Origin: Larix sibirica
Lineage: Eukaryota; Streptophyta; Pinopsida; Pinales; Pinaceae
DNA length: 12,278 nt
Direction of reading: 5' to 3'
Assembly (NCBI GenBank): GCA_004151065.3
Contig: NWUY0300026136.1
Span: forward strand, 8,853 to 21,130
Both the position numbers and the translations under genes were made by a program. The notes beneath the pieces were generated by a model. It ran no database searches. It was not told the origin of the DNA and saw only the letters and a list, made by a program, of their open reading frames with translations. Below, in pieces: positions 1 through 7,512 of the stretch (the stretch's first letter is position 1; each line of letters begins with the position of its first letter).

Positions 1-860
1 AATGCGTATACATATTACCAAGTGCAGTAGCATTTAAACTTAAGGTTTCCCAAGGTTATCGTTAAACCTGTTATTAACTCCTATGATGCATGCTACTCCT
101 AAATGACTTGTATTATGTTTTGTTATGAGATGTCTTATTAATGTGAATCATTTAAATATTTATGCCCCCATTACGAGCTAAGTAAAGACACGAGATTCGA
201 TGATAGAATCGAGTCATGGTCCATGGCTGGAAGGCCATATAATATTAAGGTATTACAAGGTTAAATGTAATGCTTAATGAGCAATGATTTACACCGATGG
301 CTTGGCCATGCTTTACAAACTGAATGCGTAGACATATATTTATCCTTTGGCTATTAGATTATAAATGTTCCACGATTTTGTATAGAATATGTTGAAATAA
401 CATTCATGCTGCAATAAACATAAATAAAAGCGATTCAAGATTTACGCATCTAGTTTATCTTTGTATGTATTTAGAGGTTCTCTTAAGAGCACTAACCATA
501 AAACATTGAATCACTATGCATATCATATTTCCCTATGAAATTATGAATAGCAGAACTGCACACAGGAAATTAAATGCAACTATATAGATTAGGTCGAGCA
601 TTTCGAAACCATCTTTTCAGATTACAGTAAACATAAGCGAAAATGATACATGTAAATCCCAACTGCATAAAGATAACATTTTGTATTACGAATTGGAATA
701 CCATACATTGCCACTAACTACACTGTTCAGATAATAATAAAAAGAGATAGAGGTTGTAAGCATCGTGGGCATGATTTACAGTATCAACGCCAACAATGGC
801 TTAAACATTTTCTTTTCAAACTGCATGCATTATTTACAAATTTAAATCAATAGTTTAGAG
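1..860. other. AT-rich stretch without a gene
   Basis: I see no convincing gene, RNA or mobile-element signature here. Stops are dense in the frames I read. The only local structure is a few short palindromes, such as an 11-bp CATGG/CCATG repeat near 216-226 and a weak gattc/gaatc stem near 195-211. It could be an intron or flank of the minus-strand exon-like block that follows, but nothing in the sequence proves that. Confidence 0.5.
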
Positions 861-920
861 CGGAAGCTCTACATCCCATATACGAACCCTTCAAGGGTCA
901 AACCCGAGCAGTGCCGGTAA

Positions 921-1227
921 TCACCGACGATGCTCTATGTGGCCAAACATATGGTCGCAAGGACCGGCCTCCACTAGTAGCAAGCTATTGCTTCTGTGTT
1001 TGGTGCCAAGGGACACCATTTTTAAACAACATCGAAACCAGAACATCCCAGCACTTAACTTTTCAACATATGAGTAACTCAACCAAGAACCACGGGGTGA
1101 GACCACTGAGGCTATGAGAAGCAGTGAGCTACCTGGAAGTTTGGGGCACATTGTCCCCACACTCAGCATCGGCCGTGGAGGCACTTCACATTGCTGTAGA
1201 TTTCACTACGTTCGCATACCTACTTAG
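921..1227 (-). other. Possible terminal exon or fossil coding segment (minus strand)
   Basis: This part is visibly less AT-rich than its surroundings. On the minus strand it begins just after a good splice-acceptor-like motif (GTTTGCAG, with the AG at 1229-1228). It contains an 87-codon open frame from 1184 to 921 whose first codon is GTG; the first ATG is a few codons further in. The predicted peptide has a short hydrophobic run near its start (around SSLLLIASVV) and several Cys residues but no motif I recognise. The plus strand of the same segment also has an open frame, again starting at GTG (911), so the openness may simply reflect base composition. It could be the last exon of a decayed gene, an untranslated exon of a non-coding RNA, or chance. 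Function unknown. Confidence 0.2.
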
Positions 1228-1343
1228 CTGCAAACGATTACAAGTGGTTAAAACATGTAACAATCAATATTTACAAAGTAACAAGTGAAATCACAACTGC
1301 ATGTCATTTTAACATGGATTAACGAGGAGGGAATTATCATTAC

Positions 1344-1380
1344 CTGTTAAGTGCAGCACAACTGCAGTGTGTTCCACCCA
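1344..1380 (-). other. Possible 37-nt micro-exon (minus strand)
   Basis: Read on the minus strand, this short segment is preceded by GTATGTAG, an acceptor-like AG at 1382-1381. It ends with AACAG directly before GTAATG, a donor-like GT at 1343-1342. An alternative acceptor CACTGCAG would leave an 18-nt exon starting at 1361. Joined to the segment ending at 1481 it stays open for about 12 codons, but it meets a stop at once on entering the next block at 1227. That argues against a translated product across all three. Splice motifs this short occur often by chance. Confidence 0.12.
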
Positions 1381-1480
1381 CTACATACATGAAGTTGAAC
1401 ACAAGTTTTAAGCACCGGTCGAAACGTTGTTACAGTAAATAAAACTTACATCGAATAGTTAGGAGTTGTGACTTACTTAC

Positions 1481-1731
1481 CAAGGCTTGCTGGAGCTAAC
1501 GCTGAAGTCGTGGTGTTCTTCTGGGCTTCAGCAAGGCAGCAAGGCCATATCCACTGGTTCAAGGTGGACAAGTTCAATTGCGTAGGGAAGAAGGCCCTCT
1601 CCCCGGGACCACAATGCATCAACAATGATCCTCGTCAAAAATGATCCCGGTTTCCAAGGAGTTATGGCATAAGCCATGGATCATTGGCGTGAAGGCCGCA
1701 GAGGCTTAGATCGATGGCGATGAAGTTATCG
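1481..1731 (-). pseudogene. Decayed coding-like exon with splice donor (minus strand)
   Basis: The minus strand contains an ATG-started open frame from 1677 to 1528 (49 codons). It starts MAYAITPWKPGSF, contains LLPYAIELVHLEP and reads smoothly as protein. It ends at a TGA, after which the same frame stays open (SPEEHHDFSVSSSKPW) up to 1481, where CCTTG meets GTAAGTAAGT, a near-ideal plant splice donor. Upstream, a second frame (about 1760-1665) is open for 29 codons and overlaps the first, suggesting a frameshift. A TGA from an ancestral CGA plus one indel would explain the pattern. I do not recognise the protein. A live short exon of a spliced transcript is the main alternative. Confidence 0.28.
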
Positions 1732-1854
1732 TAATTGATAATAAACCAACCATACACATATCAACGATGCATATCATTTTGAACATTAATGGAACTGCGT
1801 AGAGTACGCAATACATGAGCTGAATTGGTAGCACGACATTTTGGGTGGGAGTCA

Positions 1855-2196
1855 CATTAATGGTGGATAACCACCGTCCACGTGGACCAAATATCTAGTA
1901 GCTTCCGAATCTTCCAAGTGAACCTTGACATTCTTTTACTTTCCAAATAGCAGCTGACGAGGTCAAATTGTTGTAGAGGTTTCGGTCCTAGCCTATGTGG
2001 CTTCACCACATCAACCATTCAAGCCACCCATGAAATACACGTTACCAACACGCTGTTTCTTATGCCTCTTACGTGTGTTGTCCACATTAGCGTGGCAGTG
2101 GTATCGTTCACCAACCTTTAAGTCGTTGGTAGACACCTTAAACACATACCTTCCAATCTCATAGTGTATGGTGGTAAGAAATGTCACGAAGTGATA
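1855..2196 (-). pseudogene. Two overlapping open frames, possible frameshifted coding fossil (minus strand)
   Basis: On the minus strand a frame stays open for about 65 codons from 2196 and contains HYEIGRYVFKVSTNDLKVG and YFMGGLNG before a TGA near 2003. A second frame begins at an ATG overlapping that end and is open for 52 codons (MVDVVKPHRLGPKPLQQF near its start) to a TAA near 1856. Two protein-like frames abutting with a one-base shift suggest one ancestral reading frame broken by an indel. The first frame has no ATG near its start. I cannot name a family. The G-box palindrome at 1876-1887 lies inside the second frame, so the coding and promoter readings of this stretch compete. Confidence 0.25.
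1862..1887. promoter_or_regulatory. Hairpin plus 12-bp G-box palindrome
   Basis: GGTGG (1862-1866), a four-base loop and CCACC (1871-1875) form a perfect five-base stem. It directly abuts GTCCACGTGGAC (1876-1887), a perfect 12-bp palindrome centred on CACGTG. CACGTG is the plant G-box bound by bZIP and bHLH factors. On the minus strand it lies about 200 bp upstream of the ATG at 1677, a plausible promoter position for the exon-like segment there. A chance palindrome cannot be excluded. Confidence 0.4.
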
Positions 2197-2741
2197 TTCA
2201 TTAACATTTTATGTTAAAATTATTGTCATAGCATGACTTTGGTTATCGTCGTCGCATGAGGTTGAATTCATACCCTTATGGCACGTTAGATTACTTATCT
2301 TGCTAGGATTATTAAGCCTTAGTCCTTGGTTAGGACATAATATATNTTATAGAATGTTTTCTCCTCTTCATTATAATATGGTGAGTGCATTATTTTTAAG
2401 TTAATAAGATAATTAAACTAATATTTATAAAAACTTAAATATCAATTGATATATACACAAGTTTTATTTTTTTCTTAAGGTCTCATGGGAATTTTATTTT
2501 ACACGTGTTCTCCTCTAATTTGTTGAGTGGACTATTCCTTAAATTAAGAAGTTAGCTTTTTTAAATAAGCGGAAATCCATTTCATTTAATGTTTTTTCTT
2601 ATTTCTTTCATATGGATTATGTGAATATTGTTACGTAAATAAGTTATTTCCATCTATTTCATTTAACCTTCGATACTTTAACTAACATATTCATATGTTA
2701 TTCACACTCTTGTACGTGTCCGTCCTCCTTATATTTTATGC
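2197..2741. other. AT-rich stretch without a gene
   Basis: Very AT-rich DNA with an undetermined base at 2346. It includes a small stem GTCCT/AGGAC around 2321-2335. No coding frame, RNA gene or element terminus is evident. Confidence 0.5.
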
Positions 2742-2833
2742 ACTAATATCCTCCGCATAATTTTCTTAACCATTTTTACATACCGATATTCTTCGCAGAA
2801 TTTACTAAACCATTTTTACATACCGATATTCTT
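2742..2833. repeat. 40-bp tandem repeat, about 2.3 copies
   Basis: Copy 1 (2742-2781) and copy 2 (2782-2821) are each 40 bp and align end to end; both finish in AACCATTTTTACAT. Copy 3 starts with ACCGATATTCTT (2822-2833) and then diverges. Copies 1 and 2 differ at several positions in their first half and are almost identical in their second half, so this is a local duplication of some age. Confidence 0.85.
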
Positions 2834-2864
2834 GAGTACTAAATGTTATATCCATGCTCAGAAT

Positions 2865-2891
2865 GAAGGCTTCCTTTTTCTGGAAGTCTTC
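2865..2891. repeat. 10-bp inverted repeat (hairpin)
   Basis: GAAGGCTTCC (2865-2874) and GGAAGTCTTC (2882-2891) pair at nine of ten positions around a seven-base pyrimidine loop. No following T-run or element terminus gives it an obvious role. Confidence 0.6.
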
Positions 2892-3179
2892 AAGAGATCA
2901 ATAATGCTCAATCCCATGACTATCATATTACGTTGAACTTAAAATAATAATAGGGAAGTAGAATCTCCACACAATGAACACATGAATTTTACAGAACAAA
3001 AAGATACATGCGATTTATCCTTGATACGTAAATCATAAAGATTAATTGAGATGATACATTACAAGCGAGGTGGTGATAGATTAGCTAACCCCAACCCTTA
3101 AAACAGAGGGTCACTAAGATGCCAACTAACTAGCAATGTGGCGCATAACCAACCACTAAAGGTAAGTGATAAAAGACCA

Positions 3180-3199
3180 TTAACTACACCAATAGTTAA
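3180..3199. repeat. 7-bp perfect inverted repeat
   Basis: TTAACTA (3180-3186) and TAGTTAA (3193-3199) form a perfect stem with a six-base loop. It lies in the stretch downstream, in minus-strand terms, of the tRNA-like head at 3331-3402. Its role is unknown. Confidence 0.5.
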
Positions 3200-3330
3200 A
3201 AACCATATTCCATTCCAAGATCTATCAACCGATGGGTATACTCTCCCACCCTATCTCCTATCTGTATGTTATTGCAACACATGCTTTAGGATATCCCCTT
3301 GAAGCTAATCAAATCCAAGGGAAAATAAGA

Positions 3331-3402
3331 GAATCGAACATGGTCTCCTGAGGCAAGCATATATACAAATATGTAATGCCCTTACATGGTTTTGCTTAGC
3401 TC
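3331..3402 (-). mobile_element. tRNA-like head with A- and B-box-like motifs, possible SINE (minus strand)
   Basis: On the minus strand GAGCTAAGC (3402-3394) resembles the start of a tRNA A box. About 60 bases downstream GTTCGATTC (3339-3331) matches the core of the B box (GTTCRANYC). The sequence between includes AAGGGCATT and GCCTCAGGAGACC, similar in style to tRNA D-arm and variable regions. Such internal RNA polymerase III promoters head tRNA-derived SINEs. No cloverleaf with a paired acceptor stem can be drawn, so a functional tRNA is unlikely. I could not define the SINE 3' end or target-site duplications, so the extent given is only the promoter-like head. Confidence 0.35.
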
Positions 3403-3559
3403 GACTTTTCGCTTTTTGTATATTTTATTGCGTCGAAGAGGTATATAGGGAGGTGTGTAACTCTTTCCGTCCTCATCATGGAGTTGATATGTGCCCTTTA
3501 AAAAAAAAATATTATAAAAATAACATGTCGGCTCAAANTTAGATTTAAAATACTTACAA

Positions 3560-3582
3560 ACACACATACACACATATATATA
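3560..3582. repeat. Compound CA/TA microsatellite
   Basis: An ACACAC-type run passes directly into an ATATAT run. It makes an open frame on the minus strand appear longer than it would otherwise be, but that frame is low-complexity and not a gene. Confidence 0.85.
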
Positions 3583-3635
3583 ACTACACAAATTAGATCA
3601 ACTAAAAAACTTCCTCAACATTTGCACTCTAAAAA

Positions 3636-3668
3636 GAGGTTTGCACCTCGGGAGATTCGATCCCTCCC
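3636..3668. mobile_element. Two consecutive stems with a B-box-like sequence (tRNA/SINE relic)
   Basis: GAGGT (3636-3640) pairs with ACCTC (3645-3649) around a four-base loop. Immediately after, GGGAG (3650-3654) pairs with CTCCC (3664-3668) around ATTCGATCC. The second loop resembles a tRNA T-loop and the plus-strand B box (GTTCRANYCC), with one or two mismatches. Upstream, CCTCAACATTTGCACT (from 3612) is faintly A-box-like. The second loop has nine bases rather than seven, so it is not a standard T-arm. Its orientation is opposite to the tRNA-like head about 300 bp away, so two independent SINE insertions are possible. Confidence 0.35.
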
Positions 3669-3923
3669 AATACTTGGTAGATCCCCCTTTAAGATGGATC
3701 AGGTAAGACATCTCCTTTCCGGTAAGTGCTCATCCTTCTATCCATATAGCTAGTGAATCATTCAACAAATATTCTAATCCAAGGCTAGTAGTGGATCTAG
3801 GCACACCGCTAATTATGGATCCAATAAAGTGTTTTTAGAGAAATTGGTATAAAAAATAAATATTTATTCAAATTAAAATTGTTTATTTAATTAAAGAGAA
3901 ATTATATTACATTATCACAATAA

Positions 3924-3941
3924 ATATATATATATATATAT
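3924..3941. repeat. (AT)9 microsatellite
   Basis: A perfect 18-bp AT dinucleotide run inside very AT-rich DNA. Confidence 0.9.
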
Positions 3942-3994
3942 TAAAATTTAAATGGTTTAGTTTTTAGTTTTAATTCAAAAAGTTAAATAGTTCT

Positions 3995-4025
3995 TGTATT
4001 GTAATACATGGGCTTTTAAGCCATG
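3995..4025. repeat. Two adjoining small palindromes
   Basis: TGTATT and AATACA (3995-4008, two-base loop) are followed, with a two-base overlap, by CATGGGCTTTTAAGCCATG (4007-4025). The latter is palindromic apart from one extra G. Both could extrude as small cruciforms; no role is evident. Confidence 0.5.
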
Positions 4026-4049
4026 GTTTAAATTAGAAATAGGATAAAC

Positions 4050-4079
4050 ATATATATATATAGGTTAAGCTATATATAT
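4050..4079. repeat. Interrupted TA microsatellite
   Basis: A 13-bp AT run (4050-4062), a short GC-containing spacer and another TA run (4071-4079). Confidence 0.8.
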
Positions 4080-4408
4080 TCATATATTATTACATTTATA
4101 CATTGTAACATATATGTGATTATATTATCTTGGGAAGCTAAGCCCTTCCATTATATGTGCAATACATTGAATTAAAGGCCATATAGAATTTATAATCATA
4201 TGTTTTAATATGTGTTCATTTCTGGGTGAAATTATTATATGCATGTAATAGTTAGGTTAGGCCTAATGCTGCATCTGTCACCGGTTACGTTTCATAGTTG
4301 TGTAATAGTCCAAATTGCATAGACATAGATACGTTAAGAACGGTTCATTCATTTATGGTAGTAGCCTAGTATGGTTGCAGGTATTGCTTGGCATAATTAA
4401 TACAACCA

Positions 4409-4440
4409 CATAGGTTATGTGTTGGGAACACATAACTATG
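4409..4440. repeat. Strong 14-bp hairpin with three-base loop
   Basis: The left arm 4409-4423 (starting CATAGG) and the right arm 4427-4440 (ending CTATG) pair at 14 positions with one bulged G, around the loop GGG. This is the strongest stem in the window. Outside it the flanks pair only patchily. A second stem, CATTAAA/TTTAATG, follows at about 4444-4467. It may be the centre of an old foldback element (MITE) or a structured transcript. No terminal repeats or target duplication could be identified. Confidence 0.65.
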
Positions 4441-4532
4441 CCACATTAAAATGACTTTCATTTAATGCTATGCACAAAGTAGTAGAGTGTAACGACATAT
4501 TAATGTATGTTAATATAGTTACTTTCGCCATT

Positions 4533-4787
4533 TTATTTCCTATCACTTTGACGGTCGTAAGTGTTTAGGATGTAGCATGTAATTAAGTGTTGATATTTGA
4601 GTTGTTCTTGTATGGTAACTTTTACTGAAGAGTTATGCCAGTTGTAGAAACAACTAGAGTCAGCGGTTTCTGCATTTTCACAGTGATTACAGTTTATTAA
4701 AAAAGAAAATCGCATAGAAGAGACGCGACATTGGCATAAATATTTCAAGTCTTGGTTAAACCACTCGGGAGTCGAGGAATATTTCAC
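4533..4787 (-). other. 84-codon open frame, doubtful as a gene
   Basis: A minus-strand frame is open from 4787 to 4533, but its first codon is GTG and the first ATG comes about 24 codons in, leaving roughly 60 codons. The peptide has scattered Cys residues (CQC, NCNHCEN) without the spacing of a known zinc-binding domain, and no signal peptide or membrane span. The surrounding DNA has ordinary AT-rich composition. It is probably a chance frame; I list it because it is one of the longest in the window. Confidence 0.12.
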
Positions 4788-5465
4788 TTTGCATAATATT
4801 GATTAGATTAAAAGTATTATCACATCTAAATTTAAGGAAAAGACATGTTGCATTACCCTCCAAATACTCTATAATGTTCCATACCAGATTGCTCCATACG
4901 AGGGTTCCTTTTTTGAAGTTAGGGCCAGGTTTGGGATTGATTTATGTAGAGTTTCGGTCCAGTGGAGCTTAAGACTCATGGTATGGTCATAGCAGGTCCT
5001 CTTGGTTTTCATTTTGAGAAGTGCTAGCTTAGTGGCATTGTTGATTACCCCTTGATGGGCAGAATTCCCCTATCATGTTGGGCCATTTGTGACCTTAATT
5101 GGTGTTTGGTGTTTCCTAGGATGACTCCATTTGGAAACGTGGCTTAGGGGATCCCAAGCACACTCATGTTTATACTTTGTAGAAGTTGAGTGTTCATGTA
5201 ATGGTTGTCATACACGTTTTAGCACACCTCATTATTCCCACTTAGATCTTCTTTTATTATGTATTGACCCTCCTCCTCATCCAAACAAGCTAAGTTGATG
5301 ATGATGACATACTTTATAGAAGCCATACCACCTAAAGAAGGAGGGTTTTGAGGGAAAAAACACAATGTTTGGGTTAGATGGGGCATGAGACCCTCCTCCC
5401 ATGCTCAACACTCCATCAAAGTTATAGCGATTCATCATATGTTATCATTATTTTATGATGTGTAA

Positions 5466-5500
5466 GGTTTACTCCCCATCTGGTGGGTGATAAACCCTAA
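5466..5500. promoter_or_regulatory. Inverted repeat containing a telo-box
   Basis: GGTTTA (5466-5471) and TAAACC (5491-5496) are perfect inverted arms. The inner bases CTCCCC and GGTGGG can continue the pairing imperfectly. The right arm overlaps AAACCCTAA (5492-5500), the plant telo-box found in many promoters. The TATA-like motif at 5577-5585 lies about 80 bp downstream on the same strand, which would suit a promoter, but no transcript start can be seen. Confidence 0.35.
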
Positions 5501-5576
5501 AATACTCATTGTAAATTAATTTAAGACATTTTAGGTCAGTCAGCTTGTAAAGGAGGGTAAGTTGTACTAAGTCAAA

Positions 5577-5585
5577 TATAAATAA
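5577..5585 (+). promoter_or_regulatory. TATA-like box
   Basis: TATAAATAA matches the plant TATA consensus and follows the telo-box hairpin by about 80 bp. In AT-rich DNA such matches are frequent, so this is weak evidence for a promoter alone. Confidence 0.25.
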
Positions 5586-6489
5586 TGCAACTCCTCCTCA
5601 TTTTAACAAAAGATCATGGGATCAAATAAAGTCATTTCTATTGTTTTTCTTTCCTACTTTGGATAAGTGGTGCACACTCTCTTCTTGGCATTCTTGAGGA
5701 TTCAATGTGGCATGTTTTTGGTGATTGAAGTTTGATACTTAATCTTGAAAGGCTTGTTTAAAGAGAGGGATTCTTAGGAGGTTACTATTCTCTCCCTTTT
5801 TCTTCGTTTATGGTAAAATATATGGTTTGATTTCTCTTGCATTGTGAGAGATATTGAAGGTAAGAATAAATTATGCGTTTTTATGCATAAAAGGCTTGTC
5901 TTGAAGGTGAGACATCCCTCTCTCAAGGGTCTCTCTTGCTAGGCCTTTGACACCTCTTTTTGCCTAATTAAGTTAAGACCAAAACAACCTAGTATTTCTT
6001 GGTTTTTCCCAAATTCATCAAAATAGGATTGCCAATTCTTGAGAGGAACTCTAACCACAATTCCTCAGTGGCCTTGAAGGGAAAATACTTAAGTCTTTAT
6101 TTCCTTCATCTTCACTTGGAATCCTTTTATCATAATTATGTACTATATATTCTTAAAAATACCAAAAAGTTATATATTTTTGTAAAAATTCCAAAAATAT
6201 TTATTTGTGCCATTGATTAATTTAATTGTGATTATTTGAAATAATAAATTGCATAAATAAATTAGATATTGAAAAAAAATTGAAAATATTATAAAAAGTC
6301 AATTTAATGTGTTTTCATCCTAGTTTTATGTGAATATAGTCCTAAGGGGTCATTTCATATATGTTTGTTGAGTTATTTTAGGTCCATATCAAAGGAAAAG
6401 TCAAACCCTATGGGTTGGATGAAGTTTTGGTCTAATTCTAGGTCACTCGAGAAGACCCTCAGGGGATTTGAAGACAAGTAATTTTTTGA

Positions 6490-6501
6490 TTGACTTTGAC
6501 T
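6490..6501 (+). promoter_or_regulatory. Tandem W-boxes
   Basis: TTGACT occurs twice back to back. TTGAC(C/T) is the core WRKY-factor binding site in plants, and paired copies are typical of responsive promoters, including some LTRs. No gene start is nearby. Confidence 0.35.
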
Positions 6502-6949
6502 ATAGTAAGTTGCAAACGTGTAGCATAAATCGGTGCTAAATAAAATATTTCATCCACCATAACAAGTGCACTCTATGGGGCAAAGGTGTGCCCCTCCTTG
6601 TTGGTTACTCGGAGGTCAATTTCACACAATTCCAATAATTGGTTTGAGAGATATATTTTTTGTTATGAGATATAGAGAATTGTAATAGTAAATTGCATCT
6701 TCATTATTTCACCTAGCTTTCCAACTCTAAGGTTTCATTGTACTTATCTTTCATTGACTCCATTTAGTGTTGGTCTACTAACAATCAGAAGGTGTTGTAG
6801 GGATATAAGTGGTTTCTATTGTCTATTATAGGTCTATCCTTACTATGTTTCATGGATGCTCCTATGGGCAAAGGAGTAGGGTAAAAAGAGGAAGGGGGTT
6901 ACATCAAGGTTACAATGGGTGTACTTGAAGAATTACTGATCATAGCACT

Positions 6950-7027
6950 AGGTCCACATATTTTTTACTAGGTCCACATACCTAACTTGGGTCCACATAG
7001 TTGAATTAGGTCTACTTAGCTTCAATC
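6950..7027 (+). repeat. Degenerate 19-20 bp repeat, four copies
   Basis: Copies start at 6950, 6970, 6989 and 7008. The first three share (A/G)GGTCCACATA followed by variable AT-rich DNA, and the fourth reads AGGTCTACTTA. The regular spacing (20, 19, 19) supports a small old minisatellite rather than chance. It sits directly upstream of the LINE-derived fragment, and its last copy overlaps the beginning of that fragment's open frame. Confidence 0.75.
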
Positions 7028-7469
7028 ATGGAAGATTGTTAGTTTTTGTGGAAATATGGTGTGATAAAGAGTTAGAAGGAAAGAGAAAATTAATATATTA
7101 TAACAAGGTGATCAACCATAATCTAGAATACCAGAAGTATCTCTTTATTTTAACTAGCGTAAAGAAGAAAATCAACATGCTAAATTAAGAACAAACTCTC
7201 ATCAAATCCATAGTGAAACATGGTGCTTGAAAATTTCTAAAACATTGTGGGATGGAAGAATGTGTTACCATTGTGACACAGAGATGGTTGAAGATGACAA
7301 TTGCTTTCTCATAACATGTCATGCATACACCCAAATTAGAGTGCAAGTTCAAACCATTTGGCACAATATTGGCCTTCCTAACCTTTTAAATCATCATAAT
7401 TATGGTTATTTGGGAATGACTCTCTTTAATATGTTTTAGCATAGAAATAATACTCTAAAGAAAATCAAG
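7021..7469 (+). pseudogene. LINE (non-LTR retrotransposon) ORF2 C-terminal fragment, broken
   Basis: One frame (7021 to about 7184) encodes WCDKELEGK, YYNKV and QKYLFILTSVKKKINML. A second frame (7179 to 7436) continues the homology with KLRTNSHQIHSET, then Cys codons at 7263 and 7272 (CYHC), then VEDDNCFLITC with Cys codons at 7302 and 7317, then AYTQIR. This order (LRTNSH...ET, CxxC, VEDExHFLxxC, xYxxIR) is what I know from the region after the reverse-transcriptase domain of plant LINE-type elements, where it forms a small zinc-binding module. The copy is dead. A frameshift lies between about 7179 and 7186, and a TAG at 7437 interrupts before HRNNTLKKIK, which ends at a TGA at 7470. The usual His before FL is Cys here. 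The catalytic RT and endonuclease parts are absent upstream, as expected of a 5'-truncated LINE insertion. Confidence 0.72.
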
Positions 7470-7496
7470 TGATTCCTTTCCTCTTTAATGTCTGAT

Positions 7497-7512
7497 GGAC
7501 CAAACTTGGTCC
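7497..7512. repeat. 7-bp hairpin after the LINE fragment
   Basis: GGACCAA (7497-7503) and TTGGTCC (7506-7512) form a perfect stem with a two-base loop, 25 bp after the last LINE-like codon. Some LINEs have 3' stem-loops recognised by their reverse transcriptase, so this position is suggestive, but a single short stem is not proof. Confidence 0.4.

Larger units (their letters stand above)
4800..6940. other. Long gene-less stretch, probably old retrotransposon DNA
   Basis: No protein domain or RNA gene is recognisable. Blocks of moderate composition (about 4880-5480 and 6340-6640) carry motifs common in plant LTRs and promoters: repeated GACCCTCCTCC (near 5266 and 5391), a TATA-like box at 5577-5585, a telo-box near 5492 and paired W-boxes at 6490-6501. 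A 14-bp palindrome TTTTATGCATAAAA lies at 5879-5892. I found no paired LTRs, primer-binding site or polypurine tract, so assignment to retrotransposons is an inference from style only. Confidence 0.35.

Noticed and set aside
911-1117. 68-codon plus-strand open frame
   Set aside because: It starts at GTG with no early ATG, overlaps the longer minus-strand frame and shows no motif; the openness follows from the local rise in GC.
2742-2833. CRISPR-like array
   Set aside because: The repeats are adjacent without unique spacers, too few and divergent, and the DNA is plant-like.
2865-2891. Rho-independent terminator
   Set aside because: The stem lacks a following T-run and the window is eukaryotic in character.
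3331-3402. Functional tRNA gene
   Set aside because: No paired acceptor stem, anticodon arm or terminator can be drawn; only promoter-like boxes are present.
3382-3591. 69-codon minus-strand open frame
   Set aside because: It starts at GTG, runs through the CA/TA microsatellite (Cys/Tyr/Val-rich start) and contains an undetermined base; low-complexity chance frame.
5999-6220. 73-codon plus-strand open frame
   Set aside because: It starts at TTG and lies in AT-rich DNA, and its peptide becomes a Lys/Ile/Phe-rich low-complexity run with no domain.
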